NCBI GenBank assembly: GCA_027577415.1
Contig: JANBQS010000015.1
Coordinates: 1-64,000 of the forward strand
Direction: 5' to 3'
DNA from: Coemansia sp. RSA 922
Lineage: Eukaryota; Kickxellomycota; Kickxellomycetes; Kickxellales; Kickxellaceae
DNA length: 64,000 nt
Part shown: positions 19,591-29,892 of the stretch, piece after piece
Layout: each line of letters begins with the position of its first letter
Numbering within the stretch: the stretch's first letter is position 1
Position numbers and translations under genes: made by a program
Notes under the pieces: generated by a model
What the model was told of the DNA's origin: nothing
Seen by the model: the letters and a program-made list of their open reading frames with translations, nothing else
The model's database searches: none

Positions 19591-19841
19591 TTCCTTTTTA
19601 AGAATTCAGAGTCAAAAAATAGGTTTATAAAAAAAGGTTTGTAGATAGGGATATTGGAGCAAAGGAGCGCACTCTGTTCTCGAGGTCAGGCAATTTCTCC
19701 AAACCTGGTCATTCGCAGCTATCATGTGAACATTATGTGCAAAAAAAAAAGTTTATCACATGCGTATTATTTTATTTTCTAAACTAGCTAGACTTTTACT
19801 ATGTGAAAACTCCTTGTTATCAGGCTTAAAGATTGTACATG

Positions 19842-19967
19842 CTACTCGCAGCTGTGAACATGGCGGCCCATCTCTGCCGACGAGTCAAACATATTGCCGC
19901 AGTAGGGACATCTCGTGTCGAGGGCTCCTTGACGATAAAAAGGCGACTGACTTGACGACTGGGACAT
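19842..19967 (-). CDS. C2HC zinc-finger microprotein F, 41 aa
   Basis: Starts MSQSSSQSPF; one finger C20-x2-C23-x12-H36-x3-C40 (CPYCGNMFDS; HVHSC), and the stop comes one residue after the last cysteine. It is the best match in the set to a textbook zf-C2HC_2 finger. A long T run precedes the leader on the minus strand; no clear TATA. Confidence 0.62.
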   Translation of the reverse strand: MSQSSSQSPFYRQGALDTRCPYCGNMFDSSAEMGRHVHSCE

Positions 19968-20906
19968 TGTGTTTTGGATTAGTTTGTGGATATGGTAGTT
20001 TGTAGAAGAGGTAAAAAAAAAAAAAGAACTGTGCCAGCAATGCTTGATATTTTTCTAAAAAAAAACACTAGTGGCATTATCGTCACACAGCAGACAGTCT
20101 ATATATATACTAAACGTCAACTGGATGGAGGGAGGATTTCTTAAAAAAAAAATCAAATACAAGTAGATAAGCCATCTGAATAGACTCTTTTTAAAAAAGA
20201 TAACAATCCTGCCATATAGGCATATTTCTTTTGGGGGGGGGGTGTTAGTAATCAATCTACATCGACTTTAAACCCAACTCAGCATACATCTCTGCGAAAA
20301 AGAGACACATTGCCACTCTACAAAAAAAATGCAATTAGACATCAAATGCAATGACAAACATGTTTTTAGAGGGAGGAGCACAGAAAGACACGATAGACAT
20401 ATGCATGCAGACCATTGGCAACTGTGAATGCCCCTCAGAACAAAGACTTTTTTTCACTCCGCTCGGCACATTCGGCTAATTTGCTGCATAAATTATCTAC
20501 CACCCAATGCTAATGTTTTTTTGTATCTCAATATATGCACACTATTTTAGGGCGTTAAAGTGGCTATTCTGACACGGGGGTATGCGATTCTGACGTTACA
20601 GCTAGCAACAGAAAATCATCCACGTAATTTTTTTTTAAAAACATGCTCCATAATCACTGCGACAACATGAAAATTACCTAGTTTTTTTTTCTCTACTTGC
20701 CCAAACTGCGCATACAAACATACTCCTATTTTAATATTTCATAAACTCTAACCACATTCAAAAAGAAGAAGGGGAAAATGGTACGTGCATATAAGTGAAC
20801 CACGAAAAAAAAAATGATTTCTATTATAAACACGTTTGACTAACACCACAGTATTATGTTGTATTCAAGGGAGGAGTAGTCGGCGCTATTCAACTTCCAG
20901 TCACTG
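19968..20906. other. AT-rich intergenic region, no gene seen
   Basis: Contains homopolymer runs (A12 near 20013, G11 near 20234) and a TATATATATA stretch near 20101. A minus-strand C-x2-C fragment near 20064 lacks the rest of a finger. No supported gene. Confidence 0.45.
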
Positions 20907-21092
20907 ATGCTCGTGGTATTGCTGACGATATGCACATGTACTTACTTGCGAGCACAAGCACCAGCACTGATCGACCGGAACAAGACAGGAGTAATGGGGT
21001 TATTCTGGAAAGCAGCACGTATTGGCGAGCGACTAAGCCCCTATGTATCTATTGCCTGCCTGATAATGGCCTTCCAGTTCATAATGTACTGA
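20907..21092 (+). CDS. Possible small membrane protein, 61 aa
   Basis: The last ~35 residues ([17 protein letters not shown] then a hydrophobic helix ending IMAFQFIMY, stop) look like a small single-pass membrane protein of the mitochondrial or ER type. The upstream part ([13 protein letters not shown]) may be a signal-like helix or non-coding. An upstream exon cannot be excluded. No family recognised. Confidence 0.35.
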   Translation: MLVVLLTICTCTYLRAQAPALIDRNKTGVMGLFWKAARIGERLSPYVSIACLIMAFQFIMY

Positions 21093-21156
21093 ACTCCTTT
21101 TATATTCAAAAAATAATTATGATAGTCTAACGCGATAAAATTATCTAATTTACTTA

Positions 21157-23108
21157 TTACAACCCGTTCTCAGTGGCCTGGACCAACTCACAGGCTACAG
21201 CGTTGACCATGGCCTCGAGGTCGCGAGCTGCCGCCGCACGGTCGTTGTCCTGGTTCCTGACTTCCAAGTAGTACTTGAGCTTGGGCTCAGTGCCCGACGT
21301 GCGCATAGTCAGCCGGCCGCCATTGCGAGTCTCAAAGGTGACCATGTGCGAGCTCCCAGACACCGGGAACGTCGGGCGACACTCATCAAGAGTGACCTTC
21401 TGAGGCGTCTCGGCAGGCACCTTGTCAACGTCGCGCATTTCAAAGCCCGTGGTCAGATCACGGATATAGCTGACAGGGAAGCCGCCGATAGTACGCGGGT
21501 ACCTCAGTGTATCGCCATACTCGGAGCGCACAAACTCGAAGCGCTGCACATCAGCGCTCGTCTGCTCCTCACTGGGGCCATAGCGAATGCGGCTAAAGAT
21601 GTGAGCAGTTTTAACGGGATCCGGACAGACGAAATACGAGTTTGCCGACACAAAGTATCCGTAGCGCGCGTACTGATCCTCGAGATACTCAGCGACGGAT
21701 TTGCCTTGGGCGTGGAGCTGAGCCGCGAGCTGCACAAAGACAGCCAGCGCAGTGACGCCGTCCTTGTCCAACACGTGGTCATGGATCATGTATCCAATAG
21801 CCTCTTCGTAGCCAAAGCCGACAAAGAGGCCCTGGCGCTGGAGGATGAGCAGCTCGTTGGCCATGTACTTGAATCCGGTCAGCGTATCTGTGTAGCGGAA
21901 GCCCTCAGTCTGCGCCATGACGGAAAGCATACGCGACGACACGGTGCTGTTGACCATAGCGACACGCTCGTCGGGGATGCCAGCGGAGCGCGCCATGGCG
22001 AGCACAGCAGCAGCAAAAATAGTGCCCAGCTGGTCGCCGGTGAAGGCCAGCCACGAGCCGTCAGGCTGCTTCTCCGCGGCGGCGAACCGGTCGGCATCCG
22101 GGTCGTTGGCAAGCACCAGGCCGACGCCCTGAGCATCAGCCACAGCTTTGGCCATGTCCAGCGCGCCCTTTTCTTCGGGGTTCGGGAACGCCACCGACGG
22201 AAAGTCAGGGTCCGGGCTCATCTGGTCAGGCACAGGCACAAACGGCGGCAGGCCAAAGGCAGCCAACATGCGAGCAGCAAAGGGCGCACCCACGCCATGC
22301 ATGGGCGTGTACACGTAGCGCAGCTCAGTGCGACTGTTGGCCTCACGGTCGGCAGCCAGACCCCCGGCAGCGGCTTCAAAGTACGCGTCCATCATCCGCA
22401 GCGTAACGTCCTCGACATTGGGATCGGCCTCAACGCCGTCTTCGTCCCAGCTCTGCGGCTCCATCTGCTGGTTCTCGCCGATACTCTGAGCAATAGCCTC
22501 GTCGACGGGCGGGCAGATCTGGGCCCCGTTCTCCCAGTACACCTTGTACCCGTTGTCGTCTTTGGGATTATGCGACGCCGTGATCATCACGCCACACGCC
22601 GCGCCCAGCCGCTTGACAGCGAAGGGCACTTCGGGCGTCAGACCCAGACCCGGGTACAAGTACACGTGGAACCCACGGTCCAAAAACGCACGCGCAGTTA
22701 GTCGCGCAAACGCCGCCGAGTTGTGCCGATGGTCATGCCCGACCACAACTCCGCGCTGCTGTGCCCCGTCTACTGCCTTTGCCACGTAGGCTGCTAGGCC
22801 CTGTGACGCTGTGATCACCGTAAGCCGGTTCAGCCGCGAGTACCCAGCCTCCATCCGCGCTCGTAGCCCTGCTGTGCCAAACTCGATCCGGTTCCGCAAT
22901 AGCTTCTCTAGTGTGTCTTTGTCGTTGGCTGCCAACAGACTCTCAATTTGCCCGCGAGTCTCGGGGTCCTACACAAAGTTAAACGTTATGAATTAGCAAT
23001 TTATTTTATGCAGCAACAAGCCTCTTTCCGTGCTTAGAGTCTGACTCTGCTGTCTACCTTGTCCTCGGACAGCCAGCGCTCGGCCAGTCGCTCAATTGGA
23101 AGAAACAT
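21157..23108 (-). CDS. PGM2: Phosphoglucomutase/phosphopentomutase, PGM2 family
   Basis: Two exons: 23058-23108 and 21157-22968, 620 aa in total. Exon 1 encodes MFLPIERLAERWLSEDK, which splices in phase to DPETRGQIESLL, the normal N-terminus of the family; the 89-bp intron has a GTAGAC donor, TGCTAATTC branch site and TGTAG acceptor. Motifs: EFGTAGLRARM, the catalytic phosphoserine loop TASHNPKDDNGYKVYW, the metal-binding loop DPDADRFA, the sugar-binding GYEEAIGY, and the phosphate-binding RTSGTEPKLKYY. The subfamily interconverts ribose-1-P/ribose-5-P and glucose-1-P/glucose-6-P in the cytosol (yeast PGM3 type). All key residues look intact. Confidence 0.93.
22969..23057 (-). other. Intron of the PGM2-family gene
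   Basis: 89 bp, phase 0, GTAGAC...TTGTGTAG with TGCTAATTC inside. Without it the N-terminal helix conserved in PGM2 proteins would be missing. Confidence 0.8.
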
Positions 23109-23386
23109 GTAGAATTATTACTAAATAAATAAATAAATAAGCGAAGAGCTAAAGAATCCACAAAAGTGTGGGGAAATTGTGATTCACTCTTTCCGAGAAT
23201 GTCGTAGTACCAGATCAACCAAATATGATCCAGTGATCTCTTCGGGGTACTAATTAGCTCCGGACCGTGCCCACATACGTCCAACTGGTATTGCATTTTA
23301 CTTGTTGTATTCAAAGTCTCTTGAAGAATAAACTAAAAGCTATAATAGTTTTGCTTGCCACGACCTGGAAAATTCCCCAGTGTGGT

Positions 23387-23803
23387 TTACAGCTGGAAAA
23401 GCAATACAGCCTTTCCATCATTAATTTCGTAGCAAGTCTTAATCCTATCCACTCTTGCACTATATTCAGCCACTACCATATCAATGTCGTAGCTACCATG
23501 CCACAGTATCAACACGGACCCATTCTCGTCTATCACGCACTTATCAATTGCATCATCGCCCGAAACCCCATCATTTACATTGCTGCATAGCAGTTTAGGC
23601 ACTGGTTCACTCGGCTTGCAGACGTAAATAGCATAGCCTCCAGATAGGTCAAAATAGCCAATCACATTTTTATATTTTGTATGGATGTCTTTACATGGCA
23701 CATCCTCTTTAAAGTAGAACCTATGAACTATACCTGACTCACCACATTTCATATGCATGAATACATCAAAGAATTTGTGGTTAGATAGATCTAATTCAAC
23801 CAT
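23387..23803 (-). CDS. Orphan protein, 138 aa (intact copy of a tandem pair)
   Basis: ATG at 23803. Cys-containing soluble protein with alternating strands (FYFKEDVPCKD; VIGYFDLSGGYAIYVC; SVLILWHG; KAVLLFQL). No family recognised. A frameshifted relative lies immediately upstream at 24018-24435 and aligns over FYFKED.. to VPKLL, so this is the surviving member of a local duplication. The aligned part keeps the order F-[KD][DE]-x3-KD-x-...-DL. Confidence 0.55.
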   Translation of the reverse strand: MVELDLSNHKFFDVFMHMKCGESGIVHRFYFKEDVPCKDIHTKYKNVIGYFDLSGGYAIYVCKPSEPVPKLLCSNVNDGVSGDDAIDKCVIDENGSVLILWHGSYDIDMVVAEYSARVDRIKTCYEINDGKAVLLFQL

Positions 23804-24017
23804 TATTGGGTACTATAAACTTGAATTATAAAGTAGAGAGGCAACAAAAAAGGGGGGGAATAAGTATTTGCTGGTTTTGGGGAAAAGCTGAATAATAAAA
23901 TAACTGTGGTGGCAAGAAGAAAGGAAAGGTCTTGGGCTCCAGGGCGTCCTCCTTTTATCCCATCCGACAAGCACTCTTTTGGGGAAAAATTCGACTTGCT
24001 CACTGTTGCCTATGTCA

Positions 24018-24435
24018 CTAAAGTCTCCTTCCCAACGCTGTGTCCGTTTCCCATTGCTGGCACAGAATTCTAATGAGCAACGGCTTTATGACGTAAACCG
24101 CTGTAAGAGGATTTTTCCCAAAAAAAAAAAAATACGCGTCTTTCTGAAAAGCACCAAAGCCCCCCCAAAGCCGCCTTTCTCTTTTCCGCAATAACCAAAT
24201 TGTCCACAGCGACATTCTGGAATAGAGAAGGCATCGTGTCAAATGGTCTGCATAAATAAAGAGAGCAGCCTTCCCAATAGGCCTGCCTAAATCTAGTACA
24301 GTTAGGAATTTACTTAGAACATCCTTGCCCCGCATATCGTCTTTGAAAATACCACTTTTCAAATATGCCTAGTTTATTAGCAGCAATTTTGATAAATACA
24401 TGAAATGCACCGTATTCACAATGAACACTAGACAT
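24018..24435 (-). pseudogene. Frameshifted paralogue of the 23387-23803 orphan
   Basis: The ATG at 24435 opens a frame reading MSSVHCEYGAFHVFIKIA ... KWYF, which aligns with FFDVFMHM...HRFYF of the neighbour. The alignment then continues in the next frame as KDDMRGKDVLSKFLTVLDLG...ALFIYADH, matching KEDVPCKDIHTKYKNVIGYFDL...AIYVCKPS. A one-base gain near 24346 (TATTTTCAAAGAC) explains the switch. After ~24240 the similarity fades. It is either a pseudogene or a sequencing indel. Confidence 0.5.
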
Positions 24436-24587
24436 TATTGTAAATTATATTTTAGTTTACAAAAAATATATTGAGAACCAATATGTTGGTCTCACTGTGA
24501 TTATCGTCGTGAAAAGGGTTTTGTGATAAAGCCATTTCATCATGGTCTTTTCACACTCTATCAGACCTGCTCTACACCGTTAGTTGC

Positions 24588-25131
24588 CTATAGACCAGTG
24601 GTATCGACGGTAGATGGGTCATCTCCTTTCTCAGCGATAATAGCAACGGGAGTGTTGCTAGCCACATATTCGGGTTGCGCCTCAACCAAGATCTTCACAA
24701 GAACGCCATCATTCTCCGCCGTAACGTCCATCACCACTTCTTCCGTTTCAACTTGGAACAATACCTCTCCAGTTGTAAACGACTCACCTAGTCAGAGACA
24801 AAAAAGATATTAGAACTAATCCTGAAACTGCTCAAAAGAAGAAAAAAAAACACAAAACGTGTACTCACCAGCACTCTTGAGCCACAACAAAAGTACGCCA
24901 TTCATATGAGAGGGCAGAACGGGCATCTTGCTATGCGATGCTTTGGTGCGGACAGCAGCTGTATGAAAGCGAGCAGCTAAGAAAAATATAACAAAAAATT
25001 TTTTTTTGGTGTTAGTAACATCACCCCCGTACCACATTCCTAGCGGGGTTCACAAGTTCGCTAATAAAGGGAATTACAGACTTACCAGAAGGACGAGCCG
25101 AACGACCTAGGACAGAGAGGCGAGCGAGCAT
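24588..25131 (-). CDS. Mitochondrial lipoyl-domain protein lacking the lipoyl lysine
   Basis: Three exons: 25086-25131, 24869-24976 and 24588-24787; 117 aa. Introns are 109 bp (GTAAGT, TACTAAC branch site, TTAG) and 81 bp (GTGAGT, GACTAG). Residues 1-30 form an Arg/Ala/Ser-rich mitochondrial presequence (MLARLSVLGRSARPSAARFH). Residues 33-105 match a 2-oxoacid dehydrogenase E2/Pdx1 lipoyl domain: MPVLPSHMNGVLLLWL, TTGEVLFQVETEE, MDVTAENDGVLVKILV, NTPVAIIAEKGDD. The canonical ETDKA hairpin reads ETEEV, so position 68, the lipoylated lysine, is glutamate. There is no subunit-binding or catalytic domain. It may be a non-lipoylated structural or assembly protein; function unknown. Confidence 0.75.
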
Positions 25132-25866
25132 TGTGTGTGTAAATAAAGTAGATAGCAAATATATTTGTAAAGCGTAAAAGTAAAGGCAAGTACAACTGGT
25201 TTTTGCCACGCGCCTGTTGTTTATATAGCCTCAGTCCTCTTTTCCACGGCCACAAGCGTGTGACTCTTCTTGTATTACCCTTTGTGCGCTTTGTGCACTA
25301 CACTTCACACGAAGGTATTCACAAAAACCTGCGTGTTCTGGTTGTTTGGCGTAGAGTGCTTGGTGTGACAGCCAGGCAGATTGTTGCCATCAACTGGTAT
25401 CTGGAAACATGCAAGCCGAATCCTCAAGCGCCTAAAAGGCAATATATGCATGTGGCGTGTACTACAGTCCCTCTCCAAGTGCTCTTGCGGATAATAACAA
25501 TGAACCATTATGCCGTGTCTTGTGCGCGCGATACAAGGCAAGCCACTCTCCTGAAATTCTCACAGGCTATCTGGTGTAAAAGCCCTGTCCACCTTGTTGC
25601 CTGTCGACCGAGGAACAGGAAAGGACTGTTGGACACAAGTTGGTGATGGCCTATTACGATGTCTTACACCACCTGCTGCTCAAGGAGTACTATGTATGAG
25701 CTTTCATAGGTTTATCTTCCAATTTCGCACGTTTCTTTTAACCACAATAGGGACAGTGGATGCATGCAAGATGCGCAGATCGACATCCAGATAATAATAA
25801 TAATAAAACTGGCATGTCATAGCATTAATCTTTGCCTCTATCCAACACTTGCTTTATCTACTAACT
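25132..25866. other. Divergent intergenic region, no gene seen
   Basis: Lies between the lipoyl gene (minus) and the first F-box-like gene (plus). An open plus frame at 25203-25646 and its minus-strand counterpart show no recognisable domain. An (ATA)n microsatellite lies at about 25791-25806. Confidence 0.45.
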
Positions 25867-27468
25867 ATGCTGAATATCAATGACCTTCCCGTGGTTGTTC
25901 TTGCCCAGATTTTACACAAGGCGGCAGCCACCCCGGCGAAAACCCTATCCGAGTGGAAGACCAAGTTGCCTTTAGTAGCCGTATGCCGCACTTGGGCAGT
26001 ACTGACTGTTGGCGCAGTGTTTGACCAGGTTTACGTTGAGCCCGTTCGTTCGCAAGACTTTTTATGGACTTCCAACGCCGAACTGTTGATCTCGCGCGAG
26101 TGTGTATCGATGGCCAGACGCTTGACACTTGAGTGGTCATACCGCACAACACCCGACCACCTACAATACATTGTTGTAGAGATTCTTAAAATGGGCCGCG
26201 TTGACTGGTCGCGCATCAACTCGCTGACTATCACATTGGCTGACTGGACCATGCATCGCAGACAATACAGACCTACCTATTACGAACAGACTTCTACGGA
26301 TAATACGGGTATCGTTCAGTACTTTGCGCAGAATCTGCGTAATGTCGTCGAGCTGGACTTGCTTTATCGGAGATATGGAGATATAGAGAGATATATATTT
26401 GACAGTCTTGCGTCGTACTACGACCGGCAACTGCAGGTTCTTCGAGCGCCAGGTCAAATACTGATGCCCATTTCCTGTATTGCAAGTAACATCAGGGTCC
26501 TGGAGCTTACCTTGGACTTGTCGGCGGCTCCTATACTTCCCAGTATCTGCGGCAAGACGCTCAAGGTGCTAACTCTATTTGAAGTTCCGCGTAACTTTGC
26601 CTGGCACTACTTTCGCTACGACACATTTGACCGGCCTATCGTATTCCACCAGCTGACTGCTCTCCGCCTTGTATTTAATAGGGAGGAAATTGAGCTTACT
26701 GAGGGCGAGGTGCAGGACAAAATAGTCTCCGGCGCGTACAACTGTGATCAGCTTGTCTTTCCCGCGCTCAGAGAACTGTCCATTAGAAATTGTACTCCTG
26801 ACTGCGACCTTTTATATGTCGATCTCCCGTTTCCCGAGCTAAAGGAGGTACGCCTCTCGGGAAATTTTATCCACATTCGCCACTGCAGCCGACTGAAGCT
26901 TACTTGGGTTGGTGATCTGTACGTCTATGTTTGTTCAACCCATTCGCGCGATTCAGCGGATTTCTACAAAGTCACCAACCACTTTTTCTCCAACATTCGC
27001 ATTGGACAGACGGCGGCTCTAGTTATCTTTTGCGAGCAGTTTATTCCTGATCCAGAGCTAATGCGTTGGCCCAATCTCACAACACTCCAATTAGACAGCA
27101 TCGGTTATACCAGAGTTTGTAAGGTGATAGGTCAGTTGCCTAGTATTCGCAAGGTGACTATCTATTGCTTGGAATTCATTGATGTGGCTGAAGACAGTTT
27201 GTCAGCAAACTCGTCGCTGTTTGCTAACGCAGATCCAATGGTGCCATGGGCTACCAACCTTACAACGCTTGACATAAGTCATTTCAACAAGAGCTGTCCT
27301 TTAGCAGCTGGCGTCGGTGGCATTCAAGCCCTTATTCTGCGCGCGGGTGCGCTCAGTGAATTGGTTGTGCCGAAATTGGCTGAAGACCCTGTAGACGCAT
27401 TTATCGAGACGCACAAGGATCGCTACTCTCACTTGGCCGATATTGACTTGTCTGGTAGTGATTATTAA
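25867..27468 (+). CDS. F-box-like LRR protein 1, 533 aa
   Basis: The ATG at 25867 gives MLNINDLPVVVLAQILHKAA, an F-box start (short leader, LP, then a helix), followed by LPLVAVCRTWAVLTVGAVFDQVYV, the second F-box helix. The rest shows irregular leucine-rich segments (ITLADW, VVELDLLYR, IRVLELTLDLS, LRELSIRNC, LKEVRLSGNF, LTTLQLD, LTTLDISHF) typical of fungal F-box/LRR adaptors that present substrates to SCF ubiquitin ligases. More divergent from the two paralogues downstream than they are from each other. The substrate cannot be predicted. Confidence 0.7.
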   Translation: MLNINDLPVVVLAQILHKAAATPAKTLSEWKTKLPLVAVCRTWAVLTVGAVFDQVYVEPVRSQDFLWTSNAELLISRECVSMARRLTLEWSYRTTPDHLQYIVVEILKMGRVDWSRINSLTITLADWTMHRRQYRPTYYEQTSTDNTGIVQYFAQNLRNVVELDLLYRRYGDIERYIFDSLASYYDRQLQVLRAPGQILMPISCIASNIRVLELTLDLSAAPILPSICGKTLKVLTLFEVPRNFAWHYFRYDTFDRPIVFHQLTALRLVFNREEIELTEGEVQDKIVSGAYNCDQLVFPALRELSIRNCTPDCDLLYVDLPFPELKEVRLSGNFIHIRHCSRLKLTWVGDLYVYVCSTHSRDSADFYKVTNHFFSNIRIGQTAALVIFCEQFIPDPELMRWPNLTTLQLDSIGYTRVCKVIGQLPSIRKVTIYCLEFIDVAEDSLSANSSLFANADPMVPWATNLTTLDISHFNKSCPLAAGVGGIQALILRAGALSELVVPKLAEDPVDAFIETHKDRYSHLADIDLSGSDY

Positions 27469-27689
27469 GCTTACTACAGATTAAATGCCCGCTAAATTAG
27501 CATCTCTTAATTCATGATATTCTTTTTTATCGAAGAGTGGATAATGTCTCATGCTTCAAAACACATTACTCAACCAGTCTTTCTACGTCTACCCACTCCT
27601 CCCCTCTTTTACTCCTTTCTTTACTTGGAAAAGAGGCAAAAAATGAATGCCTACTGCTCAATATATCTGCCAAGTCGTGTAGGTTGCTG

Positions 27690-27835
27690 AGACGCACTGA
27701 GCCACAGCCAAAGCTGGCTACGACGATCCCTGAATGGGGCAGTAGATATGGCCCGCTTCTCTGCAAGATAGGGAAAGGGATTCCTTAGCTCGCTATTACT
27801 CATATCAGCTTATTTATTCTATTGTATTCGCTCAT
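27690..27835 (-). repeat. Dispersed ~180-bp repeat, copy 1 (inverted)
   Basis: The reverse complement aligns with 52552-52735 and 53989-54150 over a block containing GAGTAATAGCGAGCTAAGG, CGGGCCATATCTACTG and a GCCAGCTTTGGCTG tail. It lies between two F-box-like genes. No coding capacity; probably a small non-autonomous transposable element. Confidence 0.6.
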
Positions 27836-27891
27836 AAAAACTTACTAACATATTAGTGAGATGAAACCATTTGGTGACAAGGATACTTGAT

Positions 27892-27993
27892 ATGTTAGTC
27901 TCTTGCTTTGAGTACAAACTGTACAAGTACTCGGACACATCGTACGAGGAGAACAAGCATCCTTTCTATATTCATTTTGCAAAAGTAAGCTGA
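27892..27993 (+). pseudogene. Possible decayed C2HC microprotein (plus strand)
   Basis: Short ATG ORF whose sequence (SCFEYKLYKYS...HPFY) resembles the finger of microprotein A (VCKRCGEKFYSYS...NNTC), but the second and last cysteines are tyrosine (TGT/TGC to TAT/TAC type changes) and the His spacing is off. Speculative. Confidence 0.2.
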
Positions 27994-28233
27994 GAAAAAT
28001 GCCGCATGGTCGCTATTGTATGACTAAAAGAGGGCTTTGAACTACGTGTGGGAAATCGTTTCTTAAAGAACACACAAAGGTCGGCCAAAAGAGTTTGTGC
28101 TGCTTGCTAAAAAAAAAGACAAAGCGCTCTGGCTTTTTTTAACATGACGCACCCACTTCTCTCTCTTTTCTTTAATTTTTTTTGCCAATTTTCTGTCTCT
28201 CTATCTTTTTTGTCGCTGCTACCTGTTGTCGTC

Positions 28234-29892
28234 ATGTCGAGTCTTGTATCGCCAGCTCAACGACTTTCCTCTGACGTTGTACGCCTGGTTATTCAATACG
28301 TTGTTAGGGAGACAAGGCAGCCATCTGGCCTTGTGACATGCAGCTTGAGCTTATTACAGGGACTGCTATCTGTAAGCTCTACTTGGAGGCAGACAGCTCT
28401 TGAGTACATGTGGCGATATCTTCACTTAATCATAAGTGAGAGTAAAGATGCAGCTTATAGTAGCCTACCTAAATGGTTTGACTACTACTGGCTTTCTCAC
28501 AAGACTGCGCATATGGTCAGAGAACTCAGTCTAAATATCCCATGGGCCCGCCTATTTAATGGAGAAGCCTATAAAATTTTGATAGACTACATTGAAGAAC
28601 CACTAACTTTGCCTCTTGCACGCAAGCTCCGAATCGTGATTACCAATGAATTGGGAAATTCAGATTATTTGAATGTTAGTGCTATCAACAATGCTGTAAA
28701 GTTTGCTCAATTGCTTCGGTCATTGACTCCAGCAGTGAAATCAGTAGAAGTAAAGTACGACGAAGGTGATTTAACATTGCACAAGTTTGAGGAGAGAGCG
28801 TTGGGAGAGTTTCTAAAGTCGGTATATGGCAAAACCCAACCTACAATGCTAGATATAACAGAAGTCAACTTGAACCAAACATATGTTATTGACTGTATCT
28901 CTCAACTAACTTCACTAAAATTGTGTTGTGCAAGTGCATTAAACGTTGAAACTTGTCTAGCTCATAAATGTGCTACTACGCTTCGACAGCTAGAGGTTAT
29001 GACAGGCAGCCCTAAGGCACTGTTCTATGATTCTGATAACAACGTTGTAGTTTACCCTAATTTGATAGATTTGGAATTAAGCGCATATCCCCGTATCCGT
29101 CCAGCAGACAAGGAAACAATAAACAACATTGTGCCATTCCCTAGCTTAAAGAAATTATCAGTTCCAAATGCATACCCCTTTGGCGATGATGTGCTCTTCC
29201 GAGGCAATAGTGATACTCTAGAGCAACTGCTATTGTCTATTGATGGAGACGACTTAACGATGCTAAATAAGTATCGGGTATTTGGAAGAAAGTACAAGGT
29301 CTTGCGCATTGTCAACATCAGAGAGGCGCCTACCAATTCGGATCTCACTCGTTTACCAGAAACCGAGACAAATAAACTACTTGGGGACTTGTTACACACT
29401 TCTCGCATATTGAATATTGGCACTGAGTTGTTGGCCATAAGGCTAATATCAGCAGCACAAGTGGGACATGGCTTTAAGCACATTCAAAAGCTTGATGCGC
29501 CTTGGGTCAAGCTACCTCTATTTAATATTCTGAGCTTAGTGAAGGTACTTCCGTCCCTCTCAAAGCTTGTATGCGGCGTAGATGGACTTGGCTCAGAACT
29601 CGACCATGTCAACGCTGAAGAATTGCCAGCACATGTAAGCTCTACATATAGCAATGCAGGGAAGAGTTTGTGGAGCTGGTACATCCCTTCCTACAGTAGC
29701 AACCGCTATAGAGAAGGAGTGACATGCATCCTGCTAATGGCGTTCGCATGTCCAAAGCTACGCCGAATAAGATTGAAGAAAAGAGATGCCTCCTCTTTTA
29801 AAGCCGGGATCGCAGAGGTCCTTGCGAGTGAACCCTATAGCAAATTTACTACACCGCTTAGTCGCCTTCTTGACGGTATTTATTGTTTGTAA
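28234..29892 (+). CDS. F-box-like LRR protein 2, 552 aa
   Basis: The frame is open upstream through a pyrimidine-rich leader; the ATG at 28234 gives MSSLVSPAQRLSSDVVRLVIQYV, matching the start of the next gene. F-box-like region in residues 1-70 (LLSVSSTWRQTALEYMWRYL), then LRR-like strands to the end. Strong paralogue of 30311-31987: shared YPFGDDVLFRGNSDTLEQL / YPFTDDVLFRGNSTTLKSL, and K-VLR- / GHGFKHI-type segments. Likely SCF adaptor, by family. Confidence 0.72.
   Translation: MSSLVSPAQRLSSDVVRLVIQYVVRETRQPSGLVTCSLSLLQGLLSVSSTWRQTALEYMWRYLHLIISESKDAAYSSLPKWFDYYWLSHKTAHMVRELSLNIPWARLFNGEAYKILIDYIEEPLTLPLARKLRIVITNELGNSDYLNVSAINNAVKFAQLLRSLTPAVKSVEVKYDEGDLTLHKFEERALGEFLKSVYGKTQPTMLDITEVNLNQTYVIDCISQLTSLKLCCASALNVETCLAHKCATTLRQLEVMTGSPKALFYDSDNNVVVYPNLIDLELSAYPRIRPADKETINNIVPFPSLKKLSVPNAYPFGDDVLFRGNSDTLEQLLLSIDGDDLTMLNKYRVFGRKYKVLRIVNIREAPTNSDLTRLPETETNKLLGDLLHTSRILNIGTELLAIRLISAAQVGHGFKHIQKLDAPWVKLPLFNILSLVKVLPSLSKLVCGVDGLGSELDHVNAEELPAHVSSTYSNAGKSLWSWYIPSYSSNRYREGVTCILLMAFACPKLRRIRLKKRDASSFKAGIAEVLASEPYSKFTTPLSRLLDGIYCL

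Noticed and set aside
13800..20300. CRISPR-like array
   Set aside because: The repeats are gene-sized diverged tandem units, not short identical repeats with unique spacers, and the genome is eukaryotic.
24523..24813. Plus-strand 96-aa ORF
   Set aside because: It is antisense to exon 3 of the lipoyl-domain gene, which has domain and splice-site support.
25203..25646. 147-aa plus-strand ORF between the lipoyl and F-box-like genes
   Set aside because: No domain, non-ATG-like start region, Cys/Arg-rich random composition; the opposite strand is equally open.
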